The position numbers were made by a program, and so were the translations under genes. Shown piece after piece: positions 43,631-52,887 of a DNA stretch of 64,000 bases (the first letter of the stretch is position 1; each line of letters starts with the position of its first letter). Source of the stretch: Anaerocolumna sedimenticola (GTDB lineage: Bacteria > Bacillota > Clostridia > Lachnospirales > Lachnospiraceae); contig NZ_CP048000.1 of assembly GCF_009931695.1 (NCBI RefSeq), positions 3,303,501-3,367,500 of the forward strand. Reading direction: 5' to 3'. Below the pieces are notes generated by a model, which searched no databases, was not told the origin of the DNA, and saw nothing but the letters and a program-made list of their open reading frames with translations.

Positions 43631-44215
43631 ATGATTAAGAATGAAGTAGTAAACTGTATTCTTGCCAGGAGAAGTACACGTAAATTCACAGAACAGCAGA
43701 TAAAAGAGGAGCAGCTGGAAACATTGCTGGAGGCTGCCAGATGGGCACCAAGCGGAAGTAACAGCCAAAGCTGGCTGTTTACTGCAATCCAGAATAAAGA
43801 CATCCTTCTAAAAATCAATGAACTGGTACGGGAAGGGTTTCAGCACTGGATTCCGGATGACGATTATCCCGGAAAACTTGGGGCCAAAGCAAGTTCGAGC
43901 CGGGAAGATTATAATTTTTACTATCATGCTCCGACCCTTATAATAGCCACTAACCGTCCTAATTATGAAAATGCTATGGCAGACTGTGCCCTTGCCCTTG
44001 AGAATATTTTTCTGGCTGCTCAATCACTGGGTTTAGGCAGCTGTTATATTAACCATCTGCATTGGCTGCGAAATGACCAGGAGCTTCGTAACTATTTGTC
44101 GGAACTCGGAATTCCCAAAGAACATACTATCTGTTCTTCGGCTGCGATTGGATATATCGGAAAGGAATCAAACACACCTTTACGTAAGGACGGTACCATC
44201 CATATAATCAGATAA
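43631..44215 (+). CDS. Nitroreductase-family FMN oxidoreductase
   Basis: The 194-residue protein has the FMN-binding ARRSTRKF near the start, RWAPSGSNSQSW and LGLGSCYINHLHWL. AAAAGGAG lies 8 bases before ATG 43631; a GTG at 43622 overlaps that site. Such enzymes reduce quinones, nitro compounds or other electrophiles with NAD(P)H. It precedes a GNAT gene and an AraC-GyrI regulator on the same strand. Confidence 0.9.
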   Translation: MIKNEVVNCILARRSTRKFTEQQIKEEQLETLLEAARWAPSGSNSQSWLFTAIQNKDILLKINELVREGFQHWIPDDDYPGKLGAKASSSREDYNFYYHAPTLIIATNRPNYENAMADCALALENIFLAAQSLGLGSCYINHLHWLRNDQELRNYLSELGIPKEHTICSSAAIGYIGKESNTPLRKDGTIHIIR

Positions 44216-44262
44216 AATAATCTTGATAAAAATTAAATAATTCATACTGCGGAGGAAATAAC

Positions 44263-44745
44263 ATGATTTGCTACAGAATAGCTGATATGGATGATATTGA
44301 TATGTTGACTGGATTACGTTTATCAATGTTAAACGCAGATGGGGATTTAACTGCAGAAAACATAGAAAAACTTGGGATAAATACAAAACAATACATGATA
44401 AATGGATATAAAGAAAAGAGCTATATGGTCCTGGTTGCTGAAATAAACAGAGAGATCATTGCTATGAGCGGGGTTACCTTTTATACTTTACCACCAAATG
44501 ACTGGTGCCCCAATGGTAAGACAGCTTACATAGGTAACATATACACTTTACCGGAATATCGCAGAAACGGTATAGCCTCCAAACTATTATCACTGACGGT
44601 AGATGAGGCAAAAAAAACAGGCTGTGAGAGAATACAGCTCCATGGGACGGATATGGGCAGGCCAATATATGAGAAATACGGTTTTGAGGATTCCATAACT
44701 TCCATGGCGTATTATCCCTTTGGTAAAACAGGCAGTAAACACTGA
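44263..44745 (+). CDS. GNAT-family N-acetyltransferase
   Basis: This 160-residue protein has the acetyl-CoA-binding motif A as IGNIYTLPEYRRNGIASKLL and the C-terminal YEKYGFEDS. GGAGGAAATAAC precedes the ATG. It lies 47 bp after the nitroreductase, so the two may share a transcript. The substrate is unknown. Confidence 0.88.
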   Translation: MICYRIADMDDIDMLTGLRLSMLNADGDLTAENIEKLGINTKQYMINGYKEKSYMVLVAEINREIIAMSGVTFYTLPPNDWCPNGKTAYIGNIYTLPEYRRNGIASKLLSLTVDEAKKTGCERIQLHGTDMGRPIYEKYGFEDSITSMAYYPFGKTGSKH

Positions 44746-44827
44746 TATATAATCCGTTATTTTCTGTATGGTAAATGACGGGCATATGAAATTAAAACTC
44801 TTTATACTATATCCAGGAGGTGAAGCA

Positions 44828-45661
44828 ATGGATTGGGTTGATAGAATGAATAGTGCGATAGACTATGTGGAAAATAATCTGAATAATGATATAGATTATG
44901 AACAGATCAGTAAGATAATGGGGTGTCCTATTTCCGTATTTCAGCGTTCTTTTACACAAATTACAGGCATACCCTTATCGGAATATATCCGAAACAGAAA
45001 ACTTACCTGTGCGGCTTATGATCTGCAAAATTCGGAGGAGAAAGTAATAGATATCGCCATGAAATACGGTTATGAATCAGCCGATGCATTCAGTGTCGCT
45101 TTTAAGCGGATGCATGGTATTATGCCTATTATGGCCAGAAAACCGGATGTTAAACTGACATTCTATTGCCGGCTGCACTTCGAACTTACTATAAAGGGGG
45201 TTTATAAAATGAATTACACAAAAGTAAATCGGGAACCGTTTAAGGTAATCGGCCGAAGAAGGACGACTCCATATGGAGGGGGTACTTGGGCAATTGTTAA
45301 AAGTGACGGCAGCGCAGAATTTATGAAAGAGTTAAGCGGGCACTTATGCGATTTAGGATTATGTTTTGGCTTTGGTGAAGACGGCAGTAATGATTATATG
45401 TGCGGTATTGAATGGGAGAAAGAGGATATTCCCGGATATGAAAGTTATGTATATCCTGACGCTACCTGGCTTATATTTGAAGCAAAAGGAGCAATATCGG
45501 ATAATATCCTTGGAAGTACCTGGCATCGAATCAACCAGGAATTTCTTCCTCAAAGCAAATATAAGAAGTCTGGGTTACCTACCATTGAAAAATATGTGGA
45601 ATGGGATGACGCTGCGGATACCTGTAAGGTTGAAATCCGGATACCTGTAGTTATTAAATAG
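44828..45661 (+). CDS. AraC-family regulator with GyrI-like effector domain (paralog 1)
   Basis: The 277-residue protein starts at ATG 44828 after AGGAGGTGAAGC. It has two AraC helix-turn-helices at the N-terminus (DYEQISKIMGCPISVFQRSF; YGYESADAFSVAFKRMHGI) and a C-terminal GyrI-like (SHV) ligand domain beginning MNYTKVNREPFKVIGRR. This Rob/TipA-like layout usually binds hydrophobic drugs or amphiphiles. A near paralog lies at 47052, with one unknown gene between. Confidence 0.9.
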   Translation: MDWVDRMNSAIDYVENNLNNDIDYEQISKIMGCPISVFQRSFTQITGIPLSEYIRNRKLTCAAYDLQNSEEKVIDIAMKYGYESADAFSVAFKRMHGIMPIMARKPDVKLTFYCRLHFELTIKGVYKMNYTKVNREPFKVIGRRRTTPYGGGTWAIVKSDGSAEFMKELSGHLCDLGLCFGFGEDGSNDYMCGIEWEKEDIPGYESYVYPDATWLIFEAKGAISDNILGSTWHRINQEFLPQSKYKKSGLPTIEKYVEWDDAADTCKVEIRIPVVIK

Positions 45662-45718
45662 GCTGACAGAATAGGCAGCAAAACAGTTTAACCACAGACA
45701 TGAGTCGGTATATGTCTT

Positions 45719-45764
45719 AAATAAACGGTCGTATAAATAAAGAATACCTCCGTTTATTTTTTTT
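45719..45764 (+). terminator. Intrinsic terminator
   Basis: AAATAAACGG pairs with CCGTTTATTT and is followed by a run of T. The loop is long (about 21 bases). Confidence 0.7.
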
Positions 45765-45880
45765 AACCAAAAGGAGCATTAGAAAGCTGATATATTAAAG
45801 TTTAAATTTTTTGTTTTATTATATGGAATTATATGGTAATATGAATTTATGTGTATTTATTATGTTGTGTGGAGGATATC

Positions 45881-46945
45881 ATGGAATTTCAAAATTTAGA
45901 ACAAAGAATCATACATATGTATTTGGATACTTTCCCCGAATTTGTCCCCGTATATGATAAAACCGTATCCGAGCAGGCGCAAAAACAGTTTTATGATTTT
46001 ATGAAAGATATTTACCGGATTTTGTACGATGACCCTGGTTTATTGTTTACAAGCACTCATGCTGACGATGCCCATACTAACCGGTTTAATAAAAGTGCGG
46101 ATAAAAAACCGGAATTAACGAATCAGATGAGACGTATCAGTAAAAAAATAGAGGATTTTCTGGCTGTTTTATTTACTATAGGTAATAAGGGGAGCTTGGA
46201 TAAAAACAGACTTGTTGCCTGGAATGAATTGAAAATCAATAAAAATCATCTTAATATTCTGAATTCATTAGGATTAAAGTATGGGGTGGAGGATAACCGT
46301 AAGGTCTTTATCCATGAGGAATACGGGGATTTATTTTATGGGTGGAAATTGCTTACGGACAAACCGGGGGCATCCTTACTATCCTTTTCAAGATGTATGT
46401 ATAACTCTAAGTACTCCTATGCATGTGACATATATAAACGTCTTTGCGGAAAGGAAGAGGCCTTTGAGAAGCTCATTAACTTCCTGGAGGAAAATGGATA
46501 TATTCGTATTGATAACAGGGATAATCAGATAGCACTTGATTATGTAAAAAATTACGATTCCAAGGAGCAGCCTGTGAAAGATGCATGGGCTGAACGTACT
46601 CACGGCGGAATCTCTGCAAAATATGATCCCTTTATATGGCAGCCGGTATATTTCTGCCTGCGTCTGCCAAAAACGAAAGAAGTTCTGTCTGCTTTTAAAT
46701 CCATGGAGGAGGAACTTCAGGATTTCATTATAAAATATAATAAAAAATGTGATAATTGCGGTTACTGTACCCAGACTGACAAGACAGGTACACGAAAGCC
46801 TAATTATATTACCGTTAACAAGGGTAAGGATTATAACTTATGCCTTTTATTTCCGGGTTTTAATTACTGTTTTACGGATATTCAAGAGGAAGTGGCGGAT
46901 AGTATGATACGGTGTCTTTCCTTTATTGATAAAGTATTGAAATAA
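45881..46945 (+). CDS. Unknown protein, 354 residues, between two AraC-GyrI regulators
   Basis: I do not recognise a named family. ATG 45881 has GGAGG 6 bases upstream. The protein is soluble and mainly helical. The C-terminal third has a CDNCGYC Cys cluster (CX2CX2C) with further Cys in YNLCLLFPGFNYC, suggesting a small zinc or iron site. Similar proteins occur beside AraC-type regulators in clostridia, from memory rather than a search. A role as a sensor or accessory to the neighbouring regulators is possible but unproven. Confidence 0.6.
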   Translation: MEFQNLEQRIIHMYLDTFPEFVPVYDKTVSEQAQKQFYDFMKDIYRILYDDPGLLFTSTHADDAHTNRFNKSADKKPELTNQMRRISKKIEDFLAVLFTIGNKGSLDKNRLVAWNELKINKNHLNILNSLGLKYGVEDNRKVFIHEEYGDLFYGWKLLTDKPGASLLSFSRCMYNSKYSYACDIYKRLCGKEEAFEKLINFLEENGYIRIDNRDNQIALDYVKNYDSKEQPVKDAWAERTHGGISAKYDPFIWQPVYFCLRLPKTKEVLSAFKSMEEELQDFIIKYNKKCDNCGYCTQTDKTGTRKPNYITVNKGKDYNLCLLFPGFNYCFTDIQEEVADSMIRCLSFIDKVLK

Positions 46946-47051
46946 AATTAACAGTTGGTGAAGTAGTGCTTAATCTAGCAGTTTTGTGCAATTATTGCAA
47001 GGTATTTGGAGTACATTATTGTTATACTTTATTGGAAAGGAGGAGATACAA

Positions 47052-47924
47052 GTGAAATGGCTTGAAAACATGAATAATGCGATTGATTATATTGAAAATA
47101 ACCTTCAGGAGAAAATGGATTACGAAAAAGTGGCACAGGCAGCCTGCTGTTCGGTCTATCATTTTCAGCGAATGTTTTCCTTTATGACAAATATTCCGTT
47201 ATCTGAATATGTTAGACGAAGAAAGATGACATTGGCTGCATTTGAGCTTCAGAACAGTGACATCAAAATAATAGATCTGGCACTGAAGTACGGCTACGAT
47301 TCACCGGAATCCTTTACCAGGGCATTTCAATTATTACATGGCATTACCCCTACGACGGCCCGCAAGTTAGGTACGAGTATAAAAGCCTATCCACGTATTT
47401 CCTTTCAAATAACAATTAAAGGAGATAGCGAAATGAATTACCGAGTTGTACAAAAACAAGCATTCCAGGTATATGGTATTGAAAGGATTTTCGATACAAA
47501 GGATGGAGAAAACTTAAAAGAAATACCGAAATTCTGGACGGAACTTATGGACAAGGGAGAATATGATAAGTTAGCTAAGTCAGCGAATTATCCCAGTTCC
47601 CTTAACGCCGTATGCGGATACAGAGAAATGAACGGAACGAAATTTCCGTATATGGTTTGCAGTTTAAAAACTCCCCTTTCTGACACAACGGATTATACGG
47701 TTGTGGATGTTCCGGCTGCAACCTGGGCGATATTTGTAAATGAACCTCATGGCATAGAGGATACATCCAAGGAAACACAAGCTTTGATAGCAAGGGTTTA
47801 TACCGACTGGCTTCCAACGTCTAACTATGATTTGATTCCCGGATATGAGTTTGAAATGTATTATGATACTTTTGACGGAAAATGTTATGAAGAAGCCTGG
47901 TATAGGGTCATTCCGAAAAGGTAA
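47052..47924 (+). CDS. AraC-family regulator with GyrI-like effector domain (paralog 2)
   Basis: GTG 47052 follows AAGGAGGAG. The 290-residue protein repeats the layout of the gene at 44828: N-terminal AraC helix-turn-helices (DYEKVAQAACCSVYHFQRMF; YGYDSPESFTRAFQLLHGI), then a GyrI-like domain (MNYRVVQKQAFQVYGIERIF onwards). The two proteins share frame order and many residues, so they arose by duplication. The effector is unknown; the ABC exporter at 49461 could be a target. Confidence 0.9.
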   Translation: MKWLENMNNAIDYIENNLQEKMDYEKVAQAACCSVYHFQRMFSFMTNIPLSEYVRRRKMTLAAFELQNSDIKIIDLALKYGYDSPESFTRAFQLLHGITPTTARKLGTSIKAYPRISFQITIKGDSEMNYRVVQKQAFQVYGIERIFDTKDGENLKEIPKFWTELMDKGEYDKLAKSANYPSSLNAVCGYREMNGTKFPYMVCSLKTPLSDTTDYTVVDVPAATWAIFVNEPHGIEDTSKETQALIARVYTDWLPTSNYDLIPGYEFEMYYDTFDGKCYEEAWYRVIPKR

Positions 47925-47981
47925 ATACTGTACCAACACTGGTGTATATAAGACATGTGAATCTAATAACAAGAAATGAAT

Positions 47982-48067
47982 AAAAAAAGGCTGTTGTAAA
48001 ATTTATCTATTTTATTACTTGCATTTATACAAGTTCAATAAAATTATTAATTTACGGCAGCCTTTTT
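47982..48067 (+). terminator. Long-armed terminator
   Basis: AAAAAAAGGCTGTTGTAAA pairs with TTTACGGCAGCCTTTTT around an inner ACTTG/CAAGT stem. The same design (GGCTNTTGTAAAAT arm, internal stem) recurs at 51266-51343. Confidence 0.7.
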
Positions 48068-48221
48068 GCTTGTATAAAAGCAGGGGCAAAAAGACACGAA
48101 AACTGTAAAAAAACATATTATAGTAATGTAGGCATAAATATATGAGCTTAACATAACAGTTTTATTATTGATATCAGAAATTTAGATATAATTAATTATT
48201 TTAACGTATGGGAGGTTTTAA

Positions 48222-49133
48222 ATGTATAAGTCGGTTCCTATACCAGTACATGTGGAAGAAAAAATGAAAAGATCCTTAAGAAAAATGGATTCAGAACCAA
48301 CCGTTGGTATTGGACTAGGCAGTGAACATGATAAAGTGACGAGAACCGCCATTTTAAATGCAGGAGGACTTGAGGGTTTCATAAAAGCAAATGATACGGT
48401 AGTAATTAAGCCAAACCTGGTAAAACCATCCTTGCCGAACGAGGCAGTAACTACTGATTACAGAGTTGTACAAGAAGTAGTTAATATGGTTAAGGAATGT
48501 GGTGCCGGTAAAATTATTATTGCAGAAGCATCCCCTTTTGGAGATGAGTTTGAGCCGGCAAAATTTAATAAAATATCCGGTGCAAAATTATTTAACATGG
48601 ACGAGTGTAAGGAGGATGAATGTTACAGGCTAAAACCGGAGGGCAGCTTAACAAATGAGGATCTGCTTATTCCTAAAATATACATGGATGCAGATATTGT
48701 AATTAGTGTAGCAAAATTAAAGACCCATACCGAAGCCGGTGTTACCTTAAGCCTTAAAAATTCTATTGGGGTCCCTCCAACCGGTTTTTATGGAACAGGA
48801 ACAAAGCTTAACCTGCATCTATGGGGGCTTGAAAAAGCTATCGTTGATATTAATAAAATTAGGAAACCGGATTTTGCGGTAATTGACGGCATTATAGGCG
48901 GTGAGGGAGACGGTCCCTTATGGGTTCGCCCGGTCCAATCCAATATTGTTTTTGCCGGAGTTGACCCGGTTGCAGTAGATACCGCGGCCCTGGATTTTAT
49001 GGGATTTTCCTTAGAGGAAGTACCGCATGTAAAACTTGCGTCTAAAGAAGGTCTGGGGATAGCAGACTTAACAAAAATTAAAATAAACGGAGCCGATTTA
49101 ACTGTTAAGAAAATGAAATTCCAGAGATATTAA
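48222..49133 (+). CDS. DUF362-domain protein
   Basis: The 303-residue protein matches DUF362: VVIKPNLVKPSLPNEAVTTD, KIIIAEASPFGDE, DADIVISVAKLKTHTEAGVTLSLKN and FAVIDGIIGGEGDGP. Many DUF362 proteins also carry a ferredoxin domain; none is seen here, although Cys residues occur in CKEDEC. Function is unknown, with suggested roles in metal or redox chemistry. GGGAGG precedes the ATG. Single gene. Confidence 0.85.
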   Translation: MYKSVPIPVHVEEKMKRSLRKMDSEPTVGIGLGSEHDKVTRTAILNAGGLEGFIKANDTVVIKPNLVKPSLPNEAVTTDYRVVQEVVNMVKECGAGKIIIAEASPFGDEFEPAKFNKISGAKLFNMDECKEDECYRLKPEGSLTNEDLLIPKIYMDADIVISVAKLKTHTEAGVTLSLKNSIGVPPTGFYGTGTKLNLHLWGLEKAIVDINKIRKPDFAVIDGIIGGEGDGPLWVRPVQSNIVFAGVDPVAVDTAALDFMGFSLEEVPHVKLASKEGLGIADLTKIKINGADLTVKKMKFQRY

Positions 49134-49376
49134 GGATACGGTTATAGCACGTCTTGCAGTTTCCGTTTTGAAATTACTAAAATTAAGTGTACATGATTTT
49201 GATTATAATGCTCTTGTTACAATCGGAAGTGTTGGATAGCAGGGAAAAAATATTTATAATTAAAAAAGTTCTTAACTTAAGTTATAAAATGATATAAAAT
49301 AAATACGATTATATGTATCGCTTAGACGGCAGTCTGAAAGCCATATAATAAAATTTTCTCAGAAAGGGTGTATCAC

Positions 49377-49433
49377 ATGAAAAAAACAATAAAAGCAAAT
49401 ATGAATAAAGTTTGGAGGGCGACTATAATTTAA
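49377..49433 (+). CDS. 18-residue leader peptide ORF upstream of the ABC exporter
   Basis: ATG 49377 opens MKKTIKANMNKVWRATII followed by TAA. AGAAAGGGTG lies 7-16 bases upstream as ribosome site. The end of the ORF contains one arm of a stem that may control the next gene. It is too short for family recognition. Its position and linkage to alternative hairpins suggest a regulatory leader peptide. Confidence 0.5.
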   Translation: MKKTIKANMNKVWRATII

Positions 49434-49452
49434 CCCTCCGATATTATGGAGG
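49414..49452 (+). promoter_or_regulatory. Possible translational attenuator of the ABC exporter
   Basis: GGAGGG (49414-49419, inside the leader ORF) can pair with CCCTCC (49434-49439). The same CCTCC can instead pair with GGAGG (49448-49452), which is the ribosome site of the exporter start at 49461. The two pairings exclude each other, so ribosome position on the leader could open or close the exporter's start. All three segments are seen directly; the switching is inferred. Confidence 0.5.
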
Positions 49453-49460
49453 AGATTTTA

Positions 49461-51197
49461 ATGCATTCTCGTTTCAAAAAATTTATATCTTATTACAGGC
49501 CATATCTGGGTTTATTGTCCGCAGACCTGGCGTGTGCTTTTATCGTATCGGCTATTACACTGATACTCCCTCTTTGCACCAGATATATTACTAAAAATGT
49601 ATTAGAGGGTAATTTAACGGATGGCGGTAATCGGATTTATATGGTCGGCAGTTTGATGCTTGTCCTGGTACTTATCCATACGGTTTGCAATATGTTCATT
49701 TCTTATCAGGGGCATATGATGGGAGCATTGATGGAAAGTGATATGCGTATCGAATTATTTGACCATTACCAAAAATTATCTTTTCGCTTTTATGATGAAC
49801 AGAAAACCGGCCAGTTAATGACCAGAATTACAAACGATATATTATCTTTAACAGAATTGTATCATCATGGACCGGAAGATATAGTCATATCAATTTTAAA
49901 GTTTGTCGGCGCTTTTATCATTTTAATCAATATTAATGTTAGTCTGACTATACTGGTCTTTTTATTTTTGCCTGTTATGGCGGTCTTTGGTTTTTATTTA
50001 AATAAAAAAATGAATATTGCCTTAAGAACCAGTAAAGACAGAATTGGTGATATCAATGCCCAGGTTGAAGATACTTTATCCGGTATCCGGGTAGTGAAAT
50101 CATTTGCCAATGAAGAAATAGAGAAAAAGAAATTTGCATATCAGAATAAACGTTTTGTTGAAAGCAGAAGGGAAAGTTATAAATTTGAGACTTACTTTTA
50201 TGAAGGCCTGTATGCTTTTACTCAACTAATAACAATTGCGGTCATTATTTTTGGAGGAGCAGCGATTATTAAAGCATCTTTGGATTTGGCGGATCTGCTT
50301 ACCTATTTATTATGTATCGGTAACCTGACGGAACCAATTCAGAGGCTGATAAATTTTGCCAGACTTTACCAGGAGGGGATTACCGGTTTTGACCGTTTTA
50401 TGGATATATTGGAGGTTGAATCGGATGTTAAAGACAAAACCGATGCATGTGAGCTGGACCAGGCTGAGGGAAATTTAGAATTTAATAACGTTTCCTTTAA
50501 ATATAAAGATAATTATAATTATGTATTAAAAAACATTAACCTGGACATTAAAGTGGGAGATTATGTGGCTTTGGTTGGTTCATCCGGAGTAGGGAAAACT
50601 ACTCTTTGTTCCTTAATTCCCCGTTTTTATGAAGTGAATGAAGGAGAAATTAAGTTAGATGGTATCAACATCAGAGATATACAGCTGAAATCGTTAAGAA
50701 AGTACATCGGTATTGTGGAACAGGATGTATATTTATTTGCCGGAACCATAGCAGAAAACATCAGTTACGGCAAACCTGGTGCAAGTCTTGCGGAAATCAT
50801 GGAAGCGGCAAAGAAGGCAAATGCCCATGAGTTTATAATGGAATTACCAGATGGATACGATACCGATATCGGACAGAGAGGTGTTAAGTTATCAGGAGGA
50901 CAGAAGCAAAGACTTTGTATTGCACGGGTATTTCTTAAAAATCCGCCTGTTCTTATTTTTGATGAGGCCACAAGTGCTTTGGACAATGAAAGTGAAAAGG
51001 CAGTACAGGATTCCCTGGAGAAGTTAATTAAAAACCGGACTACGCTTGTCATTGCCCATCGTCTTTCTACTGTTAGAAATGCGAAGAAAATTATCGTATT
51101 AACGGATAATGGAGTTGAAGAACAGGGAACCCATGAAGAATTATTAGAACTTAATAATGTTTATGCTCATTTATATAATATGCAATTTAATATATAG
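49461..51197 (+). CDS. ABC exporter, MsbA/BmrA type (fused membrane and ATPase domains)
   Basis: This 578-residue half-transporter has six helices (about 1-310) and an ATPase domain. Walker A is GSSGVGKTTLCS, the signature is LSGGQKQRLCIAR, Walker B is PVLIFDEATSALD and the switch His is in VIAHRLSTVR. ATG 49461 lies 8 bases after GGAGGAG; ATG 49446 overlaps that site. It would act as a homodimer exporting drugs, peptides or lipids. It is preceded by a leader ORF and followed by a terminator. Confidence 0.93.
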   Translation: MHSRFKKFISYYRPYLGLLSADLACAFIVSAITLILPLCTRYITKNVLEGNLTDGGNRIYMVGSLMLVLVLIHTVCNMFISYQGHMMGALMESDMRIELFDHYQKLSFRFYDEQKTGQLMTRITNDILSLTELYHHGPEDIVISILKFVGAFIILININVSLTILVFLFLPVMAVFGFYLNKKMNIALRTSKDRIGDINAQVEDTLSGIRVVKSFANEEIEKKKFAYQNKRFVESRRESYKFETYFYEGLYAFTQLITIAVIIFGGAAIIKASLDLADLLTYLLCIGNLTEPIQRLINFARLYQEGITGFDRFMDILEVESDVKDKTDACELDQAEGNLEFNNVSFKYKDNYNYVLKNINLDIKVGDYVALVGSSGVGKTTLCSLIPRFYEVNEGEIKLDGINIRDIQLKSLRKYIGIVEQDVYLFAGTIAENISYGKPGASLAEIMEAAKKANAHEFIMELPDGYDTDIGQRGVKLSGGQKQRLCIARVFLKNPPVLIFDEATSALDNESEKAVQDSLEKLIKNRTTLVIAHRLSTVRNAKKIIVLTDNGVEEQGTHEELLELNNVYAHLYNMQFNI

Positions 51198-51265
51198 AGC
51201 TATAGCCGTTATTAAGGTAAATATTTAGCGGGTGGTAGCTGTGTACAAAAAAATATAAAAAATTG

Positions 51266-51343
51266 AGAGGCTTTTGTAAAATCTCAAACGGCTTAATTTG
51301 TCTGATACAAATTTTAGTTTATGAATTTTGCAGAAGCCTCTTT
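51266..51343. terminator. Long-armed terminator between converging genes
   Basis: AGAGGCTTTTGTAAAAT pairs with ATTTTGCAGAAGCCTCT, followed by TT. It resembles the 47982 terminator in sequence and layout. Confidence 0.7.
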
Positions 51344-51394
51344 GGGAGTAATTATGCTGAATTAAAAAAAATAAAAAATGTCTTGTACTGTCCT

Positions 51395-52732
51395 TTAATT
51401 AATTAAATAACCCTGTTCTGCCATGTTATAAGCGGAGGCAGCCGCGGCAAATTCATATTGTTTTTGCTTAAAGGTAAGCTGAGCCTGAAGATAAGCGTCA
51501 TCTTTTGCTGCTAAATCTTCTTTACTTAACACTCCCAAATCGTATTGCATATGACTTTGTTTATTTAAGCTTTCTGTATGAGTTAACTGTTCCTCCAATA
51601 AATCTACGGAATCACCTAAAAGTTCAAAATCATGATAATTATTATAGTAAGTATTTTCCGCAGCAGTCATTACTTTTTTTAGATTTATTTCATATTCCTC
51701 CAATTTATATTTTTCATTGCGGATTTCATTTTCGGAGCCGTCATATTCGTCTTCCAGGTCATCAATATAATCTTTTTGATTATCACATAACATTTTCTGG
51801 TAATTAATTTCAACACCGTCCTTAAGTACTTCATTTAAACCGTCCTGGTAAGAAGGCAGTGTTATTTCATTAAGAGAAATGTCTTCTAATTTAACCTTTG
51901 TACCGGTTGGATAACCCATTAAAACTTTTAGTTCATTCATTAGTTGGTCTTGTTGGTTTCGTAACGAATCCAGATTATTTTTTGCATAAAGATAAGTTTC
52001 TTCCGTACTTTTTACATTACTCACCTGTGTCAGGCCTAATTGCAATTTAAGATTTTCATTATAAAAGGCTAATTCAGTTAAGGAGAGTGTACTCTCTTTT
52101 TTGATTATTTCTAAATCAAGGCTTAAAATCTGAATATATATTTTTTCCAAATTATATTTTAATTTCTCTTCCGTAATAGCCTTGTTCTCTTCTTGTAAAT
52201 CAATATTATTTCTTATGGAATCTATGTTTGCTTCTAATGAATTTTCGTTATCATTTAATGACCCTATATTGTTAGTCAGGGAGTTTATGGTTTGGTTAAG
52301 CTGAGAAATCCGTATATCAAAATCAATAAGTCGGTTTATATATTCATCGGTGGACAAGGGAGGAGTCAGAGGAGCCTCCTGATCGGCGATAAAAGCTGCT
52401 TTTTCATTTTCCAAATCAGTTAACTTTGCTTTTAAATCCTCCAGATTTTCGCCATAATCCTCCTGTGAATCCTCCAGATTCTCTAAATCTTCCCTGGAGG
52501 ATCTGAGTTGGTAATATAAATTATTCAGATTATTTTCCAATAATTCTAAATCCGTATTTTCTTCTAATAATCTCTCTTTCGCATCTGTTAAGGTTAATAT
52601 AATCTCCGAATCCGGATTGGATTCACCAGCTGCATAAGCAACGGTTGCTGCTAATGTTACTGAAAGGCTTGCTGCTGTTGTAACAAGGCCAAGGGCGATG
52701 GATGCGGTTAAAATTTTCTTACATAAGTACAT
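51395..52732 (-). CDS. Secreted TolC-like coiled-coil protein
   Basis: The 445-residue protein from ATG 52732 (AGAAAGGATTG upstream) has a signal peptide (KKILTASIALGLVTTAASLS, cleavage near AYAAGES). Long heptad-rich helices follow, with a repeated organisation typical of outer-membrane efflux proteins (LTLTDAKERLLEENTDLELLENN; FYNENLKLQLGLTQVSN; THTESLNKQSHMQYDLGVLS). TolC/OEP-like proteins in Gram-positive cells have no outer membrane to span, so it is probably wall- or membrane-associated. It diverges from a two-component system and an operon with an HlyD-like adaptor and a MacB-like permease, its natural partners. Confidence 0.75.
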   Translation of the reverse strand: MYLCKKILTASIALGLVTTAASLSVTLAATVAYAAGESNPDSEIILTLTDAKERLLEENTDLELLENNLNNLYYQLRSSREDLENLEDSQEDYGENLEDLKAKLTDLENEKAAFIADQEAPLTPPLSTDEYINRLIDFDIRISQLNQTINSLTNNIGSLNDNENSLEANIDSIRNNIDLQEENKAITEEKLKYNLEKIYIQILSLDLEIIKKESTLSLTELAFYNENLKLQLGLTQVSNVKSTEETYLYAKNNLDSLRNQQDQLMNELKVLMGYPTGTKVKLEDISLNEITLPSYQDGLNEVLKDGVEINYQKMLCDNQKDYIDDLEDEYDGSENEIRNEKYKLEEYEINLKKVMTAAENTYYNNYHDFELLGDSVDLLEEQLTHTESLNKQSHMQYDLGVLSKEDLAAKDDAYLQAQLTFKQKQYEFAAAASAYNMAEQGYLIN

Positions 52733-52809
52733 GATATCAATCCTTTCTTTCAGATTTGTTTTCCAATTATAGCATTGAAGTTTTATAGATGTCCATTCCT
52801 TTACTAAAA

Positions 52810-52831
52810 ACTTCATACTAACTTCATATTG
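52810..52831 (+). promoter_or_regulatory. Direct-repeat operator and promoter of the two-component system
   Basis: ACTTCATACTA and ACTTCATATTG lie 11 bp apart (52810 and 52821), one helical turn, as OmpR-type regulators prefer. A TATAAT -10 box at 52838-52843 is 6 bases after the second box, which therefore takes the -35 position. The same arrangement is found at 55048-55069. On the other strand a TATAAT at 52766-52771 could serve the TolC-like gene. Confidence 0.65.
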
Positions 52832-52887
52832 TCCATGTATAATGGTAAAGAACGGTTGGACGAAAAATTTAATTTTGAGGTGTTAGT

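Noticed and set aside
51505..51807. 100-codon open frame opposite the TolC-like gene
   Set aside because: It is the antisense shadow of a well-supported coding region and lacks a ribosome site.
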